The position numbers and the translations under genes were made by a program. The notes beneath the pieces were generated by a model. The model was not told the DNA's origin and searched no databases. It worked only from the letters and a program-made list of their open reading frames with translations. Positions 1 through 8,148 of a stretch of 64,000 bases of DNA are shown here, one piece after another. The stretch covers positions 902,323-966,322 of the forward strand of contig NZ_KQ948657.1 of the NCBI RefSeq assembly GCF_001514145.1, given 5' to 3'. Within the stretch, counting starts at the first letter, position 1, and each line of letters starts with the position of its first letter. The DNA comes from Streptomyces canus (GTDB taxonomy: Bacteria > Actinomycetota > Actinomycetes > Streptomycetales > Streptomycetaceae).

Positions 1-20
1 GGTCGAAAGGTACGTTTCCG

Positions 21-1001
21 ATGCCCGTCCGCAGGACAGCCGCGGCGATAGCCGTCGTCGCCGCCACCGCAGCCCTCATCACTTCCTGCTCCGCAGGCAA
101 ACCCCGTTCCACGGCCGCCGAGCCGCAGACGAGACCGGTCGCCAACTCCTCCTCCAGCGTGGACAAGAGCAACTGGCCCGAGGCCACTCCCACGGCCGGT
201 CTCGCCAAGGGGCTCTCCCTGCCCCTGGAGGCCTACATGGAGACCTACCAGGACACCGTCACTCTCGACGACGCCGAGCGGCACGTGGAGACCCAGTGTC
301 TGGCCGACTACGGCCTCCACGTCTCCTTCCCGCCGGCGGGCCAGACCCCACCGCCCAGCGCGGACGACTCCAACATGCCCCGCCGCTACGGGATCACCGA
401 CCGGGCCCTCGCGGAGAAGTACGGCTACGGGTTGCCCGACGCTGTGCAGCACCAGGAGGGCACCAAGATGCCCGAGCTGACGAAGGATCAGATCGAAGTC
501 CTCACCGGCCGCACGAGCATCCGCAACAGCCCCGCCGACCCGGCCCCGGAGAAGGCCCCGTCCACCTACCAGGGCAAGGCGATCCACAAGGACGGCTGCG
601 CCGGCTGGGCCGACGACCAACTCGGCACCCGGGACATGGACTTCTCACTGGTGTCGCAGCTCGACGGGGAGAGCCTCACTCAGTCCCAGCAGACACCCGC
701 CGTGCAGAACGCCATCGCCGCCTGGTCGACGTGCATGAAGGGCGACGGCTACACCGTCGACTCCCCGTACCACGCCGACCAGATCGTCCCCCACACCGAC
801 GGCAGCCCCTCCAAGGAGGAAATCGCCGTCGCCGTCGCCGACATCGACTGCAAGAAGAGCACCGACCTCGTGAAGATCTGGTTCACCGAGGACTCCCGGA
901 TCCAGGAACAGCAGATCAAGGACCACCAGAGCGCACTCGACGCCCTGCGTACGCGCCGTACCCAGGTGGTCGGTTCCGCGCAGAAGGCCCTGAAGGACTG
1001 A
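21..1001 (+). CDS. Secreted lipoprotein of unknown function
   Basis: 326 residues. The N-terminus is a lipoprotein signal: basic MPVRR, a hydrophobic Ala/Val stretch, then the lipobox ITSC with Cys23 as the predicted lipid anchor, so the mature protein should sit on the outer face of the membrane. The rest is hydrophilic and rich in Pro, Thr, Asp and Lys, with several cysteines (QCLADYG, KDGCAGW, STCMKGDG, DIDCKKS) that could form disulfides. I recognise no catalytic motif. A purine-rich stretch lies upstream of the ATG. Only 3 bases separate its stop from the next gene, so it should be the first gene of an operon ending in the very large exported protein; a helper role in export or anchoring is only inference from position. 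The true transcript start may lie outside the window. Confidence 0.8.
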   Translation: MPVRRTAAAIAVVAATAALITSCSAGKPRSTAAEPQTRPVANSSSSVDKSNWPEATPTAGLAKGLSLPLEAYMETYQDTVTLDDAERHVETQCLADYGLHVSFPPAGQTPPPSADDSNMPRRYGITDRALAEKYGYGLPDAVQHQEGTKMPELTKDQIEVLTGRTSIRNSPADPAPEKAPSTYQGKAIHKDGCAGWADDQLGTRDMDFSLVSQLDGESLTQSQQTPAVQNAIAAWSTCMKGDGYTVDSPYHADQIVPHTDGSPSKEEIAVAVADIDCKKSTDLVKIWFTEDSRIQEQQIKDHQSALDALRTRRTQVVGSAQKALKD

Positions 1002-1004
1002 GCC

Positions 1005-1541
1005 ATGCGGCACCTGCGCCCCCTCCTGGCCGGAGCCGCCGTAGTCGCAGCCCTCGTCGGTGCGGTGGTCTACGGCGGCGTACGCGCCACACACGCCTCC
1101 AACACCGCATCGCAGGCCTCCGGTACCGCGTCGCGGGCATCGGACCACGGGCCGCTGCCCACCACTCTCGTCACATCGCAACCCACCGGAACACGGGCGC
1201 CGAGCACTTACGGCTACGGCAAGCCGATGGCCCGCGCCGAACACGGCGAGGTCCTCGCCTACACCCCGCACCGGCTTCCGTACAAGCTGCTCCAGATCCC
1301 GTTCACCATCACCAACAACGGTCCCGAAGCCGCCATGTACAGCGTGTACTTCACGGTGGAGATCGGCGACGGAGCCGACAAGGCCTCCTACCGGCAGGTC
1401 GTCACCAGCGGCGGCCTCGCGGCCCACCACACCATGGCGACCCGGGCCACGATCGGGAACGTCGACAAGCTGCCCGCCGGCGCGATCCGCGTCACGATCA
1501 CCGACGTACAGAAGAGGAGTCACAGTGACCTCCCGTCGTGA
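1005..1541 (+). CDS. Membrane-anchored or exported protein, function unknown
   Basis: 178 residues. A single N-terminal hydrophobic segment (about residues 5-25, LLAGAAVVAALVGAVV) serves as signal anchor. A low-complexity Ser/Thr/Ala linker follows, then a roughly 100-residue domain with the pattern IPFTITNNGPEAAMYSVYF, which looks like the immunoglobulin-like beta-sandwich of DUF4352-type extracellular proteins; that fold call is tentative. Its last 17 bases overlap the start of the next gene in another frame, so the two are probably translationally coupled. It is the middle gene of a three-gene operon of exported proteins. No catalytic residues are recognisable. Confidence 0.75.
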   Translation: MRHLRPLLAGAAVVAALVGAVVYGGVRATHASNTASQASGTASRASDHGPLPTTLVTSQPTGTRAPSTYGYGKPMARAEHGEVLAYTPHRLPYKLLQIPFTITNNGPEAAMYSVYFTVEIGDGADKASYRQVVTSGGLAAHHTMATRATIGNVDKLPAGAIRVTITDVQKRSHSDLPS

Positions 1542-4500
1542 AAGACGAAGAGCGCTGACGATTCTCGCCGCCACCGCCGCGGTGGCGGGGCTGATACAGG
1601 TCCAGCCCGCCGCCGCGAAACCCCCCTCCCCCAGGCCCACCCCCACGTCGAACCCGGCGCCCGCTGCTCCGAAGGGGGCCGTCAAGGCTCCGGACACCAC
1701 CCTGGGCAAGGGCTGGAAGACCTCCGGCGACCGGGCCGTGACCAGCGCCGCCGACAGCGACGGACTGCATCTGCTCGTCGCGGACAGCAAGAACGCCTAC
1801 GCGTGGAAGACGGTCACGGTGCTGAGTGAGCCGCAGCTTCCGGCCGACACCTGGATCGGCAACAGCTGTGTCATGGACGACCACCACGCGGCCGTCGTCT
1901 ACGCTCCCCGCACCTTCTCCAACAAGCCGGACCTGATGATGGGCGGCGCGTTCACGGCGATCGTGAACCTCGACGACGGCAGCGTCACCAAGCTGCCGTT
2001 CACCGCGTCCCTGGCCTACTTCGACCCGACCTGCAATCCGGCCACGCACACGGCCGCCTTCACCGCGCTGCGTGACGCCCAGACGCGCCTGGTCACGGTG
2101 GACACCAAGGGCGCCACCCTTGCCGACACCACGGCGAAAGGCGAGATCACCTCCGCCGTGCCCACCGGGGACGGGGTGATCGCTGCCGCCGGAAACCGGC
2201 TCGTCCACGTCGACCGCAAGGGCAGGACCACCGAGCTCGCCGCCACCGAGCACGCCCCGTACGGTATCCGCGTGACCGGCGACGGCACGGTCACCTACCT
2301 CGACCGCACCGGCGACACCGGCGCCGACGTACAGACCTACGCCCATGGCAGGAAGACGACCGTCGCGAGCGGCCCACTCACCGCGATGAACCTGCGTCAG
2401 GGCACGGACGGCACGGTCTACCTCACCGGTAGGGCGAGCCGCGGCAAGAACTTCGCGGCCAGCGGCATCACACCCCTGAACGTCTCACCCGACGCGGACG
2501 TCTCCACCCGCGGACGTCTGGCCGTCGACCCCGTCGTCTCCCCGGCGGTGCTCGCGGGCGTCGACAACATCGAGGACGCCGGGCGGGACTTCAGCAGGAC
2601 CACGACCAGGGAACCCGCGGCGCAGACGACACCGGGCCGCATCAGCCACGCCCTGACCATCACCGGCACCGTTCCGCACACGGGCAGGCGCACGACCCAG
2701 ACGGCCGCCGCGCCCGGCACCACCGCGGGCGGCAGCACCTCCCCCGCGCTCACCGGCTCCTCGAAGCCTCAGATGTCCACGATGAGCATGCTGACCACGG
2801 CCGACGACGACCCGCGGGCCAACGACCCGGTCGACACCGACGCCTGGTGCTCCGTGCCCCGCAACGACACCGCCACCCAGGCTCTTCAGCCCACGCCGAA
2901 CCAGGTCGAGTGGGCCGTGGACATGGCCGTCCGGGGCGATCTGCGCTCCGGCTACCTCACCCAGGGCGGCTGGCGCTCCCAGACCGGGCTCTCCACCATC
3001 GACCCGCAGGGCATGTTCCCCGCCCCCACGCTGAACGGCACCAGCGGCCGTATCCCCGCCCAGGTCGAACTGGGCATCCTCGCCCAGGAGTCCAACCTGT
3101 GGCAGGCCGAATCCGGCGCCATCCCCGGCCAGATGGGCAGCCCGCTCGCGGCCGTCGACGGGTACTACGGACACCAGACCGGCGGCACGCTCGCCGACTA
3201 CTGGACGATCAACTGGGACAAGTCCGACTGCGGCTACGGCGTCGGCCAGGTCACCGACGGTATGCGCAAGGCCGGATACGAGAAGGAGGGCGAGACGTCC
3301 CTCCCGGTCAGCACGCAGCGCGCGGTCGCCCTCGACTACGCCACCAACATCGCCGCCTCGCTGTACATCCTCGCCGACAAGTGGAACGAGGTGCACGAGT
3401 CCGGCCAGACGATCACCGTGAACAACGACGACCCGGCCAAGCCAGAGAACTGGTTCGCCGCCGTGTGGAACTACAACCTCGGCTTCAACACGAAGGCGGA
3501 CGAGGGCACCAACGGCAACTGGGGCCTGGGCTGGTACAACAACCCGGCCAACCCGGTCTATCCCGCGTCCCGGCTGAGCTTCATGAACACCGACGTCGAC
3601 CCCCTCGCCGCCAAGGACGCCGCCCAGCCCCAGAAGTGGCCGTACGAGGAGAAGGTGATGGGATGGGCCGCCTGGTCCATCGACACCGGCCACTCCTACG
3701 CCACCTCGGGCCGCCAGGACTGGCCCGGCGAGTCCGGCTTCTCCTCGGCCGGCTTCCGGCCCGCCTACTGGAACGGCGCAGCCGGCCCGTACACACTCCC
3801 GGGCAACGCGACGTACAACCGGGCCCACGTCTCGCCGCCGCTGGACACGTTCTGCAACGCGCAGAACGGCTGTGACGCGGCCAATCCGCCCAACTGCTCC
3901 GACGCCGCCTGCTACACCCCGTACTGGTGGAACGCCTCCAACGCCACCTGGAAGTCCGACTGCGCCACGACCTGCGGCTTCGAGAACATCAAGTACCAGA
4001 CCCTGGTCAGCGAGCCAGGGCGTGGCTCTCGCCTCCAGTACGGCACACCCGTCTGCTCCGGCGCGCCCTCCGGTGCGCAGGTGGTCGACTCCGATCCCGC
4101 GGGCGTCAACACGTGGAGCAGCTGCGGAACGACCAGTACCGACGGCTCGTTCCAGTTCACCTTCTACCCCGATCCGAACGCCACCGGCCCGGGCCTCGGC
4201 CAGTACGACGCCAAGGCCGACCTGCACCAGATCGGCGGCGGCTACCAGGGCCACTTCTGGTACACACACGCACGCGACACCGCCCACCTGGGCGGTGACG
4301 GGGGGCGCATGACCATCCTCGGCGACTGGAAGCTGAACTCGGCCATCTCCGGCAGCCAGGCCAAGGTCTACGTGCACATCCCGGACACCGGCGCTCAGGT
4401 CACCAACGCCTCGTACCAGGTCGTCACGCCGTTCGGCACGGTGACCAAGACCGTCGACCAGAACGCCAACGAGTCCGACACATGGGTCTCCCTCGGCGCC

Positions 4501-5895
4501 TACAACTTCAAGGACCAGGCGCCGGAGGTCCGGCTGTCCAACTCCACACCGGACGGCGCCGCCGACAAGGACGTGGCCTACGACGCCGTCGCGTTCGTGC
4601 CCGGCGACTACAGCGGTATCCCCTCGGATCTGACCTTCCACGACCCCGACGTCAACGCCGCTCAGCCGGCGGACATCACCACCCCGACCGACGTCGGCAT
4701 GAGCGTCATCGCCGGAGGCGGACCGGCCGGACCGTCGGCCACCTCCGCCGCCTCCGTGAGCGCGGTCCTCGCCGACCGGCCGGGCAGCTTCGTCACCTGG
4801 TGCAACGCCGAACCCTTCAACCTCGGCCAGCAGTGGGTCAACCGCACCGAGGCCTGCATCAAGGACCACGTCACCGTCGTCATCGTCGACCAGGACCAGA
4901 ACATCATCGGGACCATGGAGTTCGACGAGCAGGCAGAACTCAAGACCTACTCGAACAACGCGACCTCCAACGCCCTGCTGAAACTCATACCCACCGCGGC
5001 GACCGGTGTGGGAGCGACAGCGCCCGTCACCATCACCTCGGCCGCCGTCTGCTCCATCGACTGCACGACCGCCAACCAGATATGGAACACCTCCGACACC
5101 TGGGACTGGGCGACCGGTGACCGGCACGTCGGGGAGATACAGACGGCCATGATCTGGGGACAGTCCCTCTCGGTGGACCTGCTGGGCATGCAGTGGAAGC
5201 TCGGCGCCCTCGTCGCGGACGTCCCGTCGGAGACCGAGGCCGCCATCGGCACCGACCGCTACTCCGAACTGCGCTGCGACACCACCGTCACCACGACGCC
5301 CGGCTGCATCTTCGACTACTACAAGCCGACCTACTCCATGAACTCCCAGAAGTTCCCGGCCGCGGCGGCCCACGCATGGCTGTTCCAGCACGAGCTGCCG
5401 GCCCACCTCGGGCTCAAGGGCCAGGGCCAGGCGCTGACCTACCTCGGCGACGCCGTGATGTCCCCCACCGATCCGAGCAAGAAACAGAGCAAGGCCAACA
5501 GGGACCTCATATGCCCGGACAGCTGGGAGCGCAACCAGACCGTCACGCTGTCACCGGAGCTTGCCTCCTCGAACGAGGACACACCCAGCTGCGACGAACT
5601 CGCCTTCGCCAAGAGCTACCAGAGTGGCGGTACGCCGTCCTCTCTGGGCGGCACCAACCCCGTCGGCTCCGGTGACGACTGCCTTCAGACCTACGCGAAG
5701 AAGGACTCCGACGGCCTGTGGCGGCTCCATCCGGACCTGCGCTACCCCCTTCCGACCTGGAACGAGGTCTGCGGACGCTCGAGCATGTCCAACAACCAGA
5801 ACACCCAGTCCATGTCGCTGTTCCCGACGTTCCGCCGGAACTACCGGGTAATGGACAAGGACGACTACTGGCTCGACGTGGCCAAGCCGAACTGA
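1525..5895 (+). CDS. Large secreted protein: SLT-like region, golvesin-like domain, NucA/NucB-like C-terminus
   Basis: 1456 residues. The GTG start is chosen because GAGGAG lies about 5 bases upstream and a signal peptide follows (basic TSRRERRR, hydrophobic core, then QPAAAKPP); the frame is open further upstream but without these signs. In order I see: a Pro-rich linker; residues about 60-350 with short beta-repeats like a propeller; residues about 505-580 with LGILAQESNLW and GYGVGQVTDGM, the Glu and Gly-Tyr-Gly pattern of lytic transglycosylase/lysozyme folds; residues about 900-1030, a golvesin-like domain (GGGYQGHFWYT, VYVHIPDTGA, DTWVSLGAYNF, VAYDAVAF); and from about 1320 to the end a region with KANRDLICP, CDELAFAKSY (Cys1356), NNQNTQSMSLF and RVMDKDDYWL, which matches the layout of NucA/NucB deoxyribonuclease domains. 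The usual Glu before N-x-x-Q is not obvious. A convergent SUKH protein lies 9 bases beyond. A secreted peptidoglycan-passing nuclease toxin is my inference. Confidence 0.78.
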   Translation: MTSRRERRRALTILAATAAVAGLIQVQPAAAKPPSPRPTPTSNPAPAAPKGAVKAPDTTLGKGWKTSGDRAVTSAADSDGLHLLVADSKNAYAWKTVTVLSEPQLPADTWIGNSCVMDDHHAAVVYAPRTFSNKPDLMMGGAFTAIVNLDDGSVTKLPFTASLAYFDPTCNPATHTAAFTALRDAQTRLVTVDTKGATLADTTAKGEITSAVPTGDGVIAAAGNRLVHVDRKGRTTELAATEHAPYGIRVTGDGTVTYLDRTGDTGADVQTYAHGRKTTVASGPLTAMNLRQGTDGTVYLTGRASRGKNFAASGITPLNVSPDADVSTRGRLAVDPVVSPAVLAGVDNIEDAGRDFSRTTTREPAAQTTPGRISHALTITGTVPHTGRRTTQTAAAPGTTAGGSTSPALTGSSKPQMSTMSMLTTADDDPRANDPVDTDAWCSVPRNDTATQALQPTPNQVEWAVDMAVRGDLRSGYLTQGGWRSQTGLSTIDPQGMFPAPTLNGTSGRIPAQVELGILAQESNLWQAESGAIPGQMGSPLAAVDGYYGHQTGGTLADYWTINWDKSDCGYGVGQVTDGMRKAGYEKEGETSLPVSTQRAVALDYATNIAASLYILADKWNEVHESGQTITVNNDDPAKPENWFAAVWNYNLGFNTKADEGTNGNWGLGWYNNPANPVYPASRLSFMNTDVDPLAAKDAAQPQKWPYEEKVMGWAAWSIDTGHSYATSGRQDWPGESGFSSAGFRPAYWNGAAGPYTLPGNATYNRAHVSPPLDTFCNAQNGCDAANPPNCSDAACYTPYWWNASNATWKSDCATTCGFENIKYQTLVSEPGRGSRLQYGTPVCSGAPSGAQVVDSDPAGVNTWSSCGTTSTDGSFQFTFYPDPNATGPGLGQYDAKADLHQIGGGYQGHFWYTHARDTAHLGGDGGRMTILGDWKLNSAISGSQAKVYVHIPDTGAQVTNASYQVVTPFGTVTKTVDQNANESDTWVSLGAYNFKDQAPEVRLSNSTPDGAADKDVAYDAVAFVPGDYSGIPSDLTFHDPDVNAAQPADITTPTDVGMSVIAGGGPAGPSATSAASVSAVLADRPGSFVTWCNAEPFNLGQQWVNRTEACIKDHVTVVIVDQDQNIIGTMEFDEQAELKTYSNNATSNALLKLIPTAATGVGATAPVTITSAAVCSIDCTTANQIWNTSDTWDWATGDRHVGEIQTAMIWGQSLSVDLLGMQWKLGALVADVPSETEAAIGTDRYSELRCDTTVTTTPGCIFDYYKPTYSMNSQKFPAAAAHAWLFQHELPAHLGLKGQGQALTYLGDAVMSPTDPSKKQSKANRDLICPDSWERNQTVTLSPELASSNEDTPSCDELAFAKSYQSGGTPSSLGGTNPVGSGDDCLQTYAKKDSDGLWRLHPDLRYPLPTWNEVCGRSSMSNNQNTQSMSLFPTFRRNYRVMDKDDYWLDVAKPN

Positions 5896-5904
5896 GGATC
5901 CCGG

Positions 5905-6516
5905 TCAGTTCGTCCAGCGGAGTCTTTCGTCGGTAACGGTGAAGCGCTCGTGCTCCATGACGGAGCCGGGCGCCGAACCGGTTTCCAGCAGATCGGCAAG
6001 AGGCCGGAGGAAGTCCTCGAGAGAGGGCAGGAAGAAGGTCGGATAGTCGCCCTCGTCGAATGTCAGAAGAGGTGGCGGGCCAGGAGCGTTCTGAGCGTCC
6101 AGAATGACTCCGTACGGCCCGTCGCTCTTCTCCATCACCGGAATCCATGACGGCCGCCAGTACTCGTCGTCCCCGATGTCCTGGGCGATGTGCAGATACT
6201 CCGAGCGACGGCGGGCCACGTCCTCGCAGCCGAGGAACCTCATTCCGCCCGGCAGGACGATCGAGTCGCGATGCGGAAGGCGGGCGGTCCCGCCACCGGG
6301 AATGGGCTTCGCGGAATCCTTCGCGGTACTCCCGTTGTTCATGCGGAGCCAGACCTCGAGAACGTCCGGGATGTCGAATCCCAGCTCCTCGTTGAGGCGC
6401 GCGATCTCCTCGTCCGAGGCCCCAGGACGAAGCGCCTCCGCACTGACCGGAGCGTTCCTTCGGAGCCAACGGACGATGCGCTCCCATGCAGCGACGACTT
6501 CATCGGCCTGCGGCAT
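5905..6516 (-). CDS. SMI1/KNR4 (SUKH) family protein, possible immunity protein
   Basis: 203 residues, cytoplasmic, with no signal peptide. The pattern LRPGASDEEIARLNEELGFDIPDVLEVWLRMNNGS is the N-terminal signature of the SMI1/KNR4 (SUKH) family: a helix followed by the P-D/E-x-x-x-x-W/Y-L/F-x-x-x-N-G turn. IPVMEKSDGPYGVILD and the C-terminal LPSLEDFLRPLADLLE helix also fit. Many SUKH proteins are immunity proteins that neutralise nucleic-acid-degrading polymorphic toxins; others have unknown roles. Its stop lies 9 bases from the stop of the large exported protein with a NucA/NucB-like C-terminus, convergent. Immunity genes usually sit downstream on the same strand, so the orientation is unusual and pairing is a hypothesis. 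AGAGGA lies about 11 bases before the ATG. Confidence 0.82.
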   Translation of the reverse strand: MPQADEVVAAWERIVRWLRRNAPVSAEALRPGASDEEIARLNEELGFDIPDVLEVWLRMNNGSTAKDSAKPIPGGGTARLPHRDSIVLPGGMRFLGCEDVARRRSEYLHIAQDIGDDEYWRPSWIPVMEKSDGPYGVILDAQNAPGPPPLLTFDEGDYPTFFLPSLEDFLRPLADLLETGSAPGSVMEHERFTVTDERLRWTN

Positions 6517-6559
6517 AGCGGCACGTCCTCTCTGTTTCCCTCGTACAGGAGGAAGAATC

Positions 6560-6982
6560 TCACGGCCGCCTGAGCCCGATCTCCGCCCACACCGTCTTGC
6601 CCACGTCCCGCTCCGTGACGCCCCAGGTGTCGGCGAGGAGGGTCACGAGGATCAGTCCCCGGCCGTGTTCGCCGTCCTCGTCGTTGACGTACCGGAGCCG
6701 GCGGTCGCCTCGGGGGTCGCTCACCTCGATACGGAGCGTGTTCTCCGGGAGCAGGAGGAGACGCAGCTCGAAGTCCCGTCCGGGTACGCGGCCGTGGGTC
6801 ACCGCGTTGGCGGCGAGTTCGGCGACGAGGTGCTGCGCGGTGTCGTTCACCTCGGTGTCGTGGGGGTGGCCCCATGCCGCGAGCTGGGTGGCCGTGAGTC
6901 TGCGGGCGAGGCGTGCGCCGCGGGGCGTCGCGCTCAGACGCTGGGTCAGTTCGTCGGTGGGGGTGGAGATTTCGGCGTTCAC
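6560..6982 (-). CDS. ATP-binding anti-sigma-like protein (HATPase_c_2, SpoIIAB/RsbW fold)
   Basis: 140 residues with the GHKL ATPase core: N box in HLVAELAANAVTHG, G1 box in VSDPRG and G2 box in HGRGLILV. This is the short SpoIIAB/RsbW-like form, without the phospho-acceptor domain of a full sensor kinase. In Streptomyces hundreds of such proteins exist; those next to an Scr1/DUF5753 HTH protein and a DUF397 protein form WhiJ/AbaA-type loci involved in developmental or antibiotic control. Here it is divergent from that pair across about 117 bases. It starts with GTG and lacks a clear Shine-Dalgarno, so it could be read from a leaderless or short-leader transcript. Its sigma or other partner cannot be told from the sequence. 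Confidence 0.85.
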   Translation of the reverse strand: MNAEISTPTDELTQRLSATPRGARLARRLTATQLAAWGHPHDTEVNDTAQHLVAELAANAVTHGRVPGRDFELRLLLLPENTLRIEVSDPRGDRRLRYVNDEDGEHGRGLILVTLLADTWGVTERDVGKTVWAEIGLRRP

Positions 6983-7099
6983 GTCACTGAGCGTGCTGGG
7001 TTCTCTCTACGCTGACCAGGTGCGACTCGGCGACGCTGAGTAGCTGTACGGGTGCGGTCGGTTCGGTGTACGGGTTGTCGCGTGGGAGGGGTGAGGCGC

Positions 7100-7954
7100 G
7101 TGGGTGAGCGGAGGCCGGAGACGCCTGCGGAGGCGGACGGTACGGCGGGGTTGTTCGTCGCGCTGGGCAAGATGGTGAAGCTCTTGCGGGAGCGGAAGGG
7201 GCTGACGCAGAAGGAGTTCGGGGAGCTGGTGGGATACGGCCCCGATGCGGTGTCCTACATGGAGAGGGGGGTGCGGACACTTCGGCCGGAGGTCCTGATC
7301 AAGGCGGACGAACTGCTGGACGCCGGGGGTCTGTTGAAGGAGGTCCTCCCCGAGGTCGAGGAGGCGATGGCGAAGACTCGGACACGGCATCCGGAGTGGT
7401 ATCGGAGCTACGCCGGGTTGGAGGCGGAGGCGGTCGAGCTGCATTTCTACGCCAACCATGGGGTGCCGGGCCTGTTGCAGACCGAGGACTACGCGCGGGC
7501 CGTGTTCGCCAGACGACGTCCGCTCCTCGACGAGGAGACGATCGAGAAGCGTGTCGCGGACCGACTCTCCCGCCAACAGGTCTTCGAGCGTTGGCCGTCG
7601 CCGATGGTGAGCTACGTCCTCGAAGAGATCGTGCTGGACCGGCCGATCGGTGGGCGACGCGTGCACCCGGACCAACTTCGACACCTGCTCCGCGTCGGAG
7701 GCATGCGGAACATCGAGATTCAGGTCATGCCGTCCAGGCTGGAGGAACACCCCAACATGGACGGCGCGTTCAACCTGCTGACGCCCAAGGGACATGGGCA
7801 GGTGGCGTACACAGAGGTACAGGGGTACCCCCGATTGATCACCGACTCGGAAGAGGTCAGGAAGATCGCTGACCGCTATGGGATCATGCGAGCGATGGCG
7901 CTCTCCCCCTCGGAGTCCCGGAAGTTGATCGAGCAGAAGCTGGAGGAGCTATGA
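7100..7954 (+). CDS. XRE-type HTH regulator with DUF5753 (Scr1/WhiJ-like)
   Basis: About 284 residues from the GTG chosen here, which has a G-rich stretch about 9 bases upstream; in-frame starts at 7052 and 7091 are possible but poorly spaced. The N-terminus holds a helix-turn-helix (VKLLRERKGLTQKEFGELVGY, split here as VKLLRERKGL and TQKEFGELVG). The C-terminal half is the DUF5753 domain, with WYRSYAGLEAEA, the hallmark VPGLLQTEDYARAV and MRNIEIQVMP. This is the WhiJ-like DNA-binding family of Streptomyces, whose members repress targets and are modulated by the adjacent DUF397 protein. The stop overlaps the ATG of the DUF397 gene by four bases (ATGA), so the two should be translationally coupled. 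Two direct copies of TGTACGGGT (7045 and 7067) lie just upstream. Confidence 0.88.
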   Translation: MGERRPETPAEADGTAGLFVALGKMVKLLRERKGLTQKEFGELVGYGPDAVSYMERGVRTLRPEVLIKADELLDAGGLLKEVLPEVEEAMAKTRTRHPEWYRSYAGLEAEAVELHFYANHGVPGLLQTEDYARAVFARRRPLLDEETIEKRVADRLSRQQVFERWPSPMVSYVLEEIVLDRPIGGRRVHPDQLRHLLRVGGMRNIEIQVMPSRLEEHPNMDGAFNLLTPKGHGQVAYTEVQGYPRLITDSEEVRKIADRYGIMRAMALSPSESRKLIEQKLEEL

Positions 7955-8148
7955 CCGTCGAGCAGCTCAACTGGTTCAAGTCCAGCTACAGCGGTGGCGA
8001 GGGCGGCGAGTGCCTGGAAGTCGCCGTCACCCCCCACACCATCCACCTCCGCGACTCCAAACACCCCACCGGCCCTCACCTCACCCTCTCCCCCACGGCC
8101 TGGTCGGCCTTTCTCTCTCCTACTGCGGGAACGCGGCCACCACGTTGA
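7951..8148 (+). CDS. DUF397 protein, small acidic partner of the HTH regulator
   Basis: 65 residues. It carries the DUF397 signature: WFKSSYSGGEGGECLEVAV, then IHLRDSKHPTGPHLTLSP, then AWSAFL. These small proteins are nearly always encoded directly after a DUF5753 HTH gene and are thought to act as its effector or antagonist. Here start and upstream stop overlap as ATGA. Its last 29 bases overlap the 3' end of the convergent FG-GAP gene, so the C-terminal tail after AWSAFL (PTAGTRPPR) may be poorly constrained. Confidence 0.88.
   Translation: MTVEQLNWFKSSYSGGEGGECLEVAVTPHTIHLRDSKHPTGPHLTLSPTAWSAFLSPTAGTRPPR

Noticed and set aside
2485..5406. 973-codon antisense frame opposite the large secreted protein
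   Set aside because: High GC creates long shadow frames; it lacks recognisable domains, while the plus-strand frame has a signal peptide and known domains.
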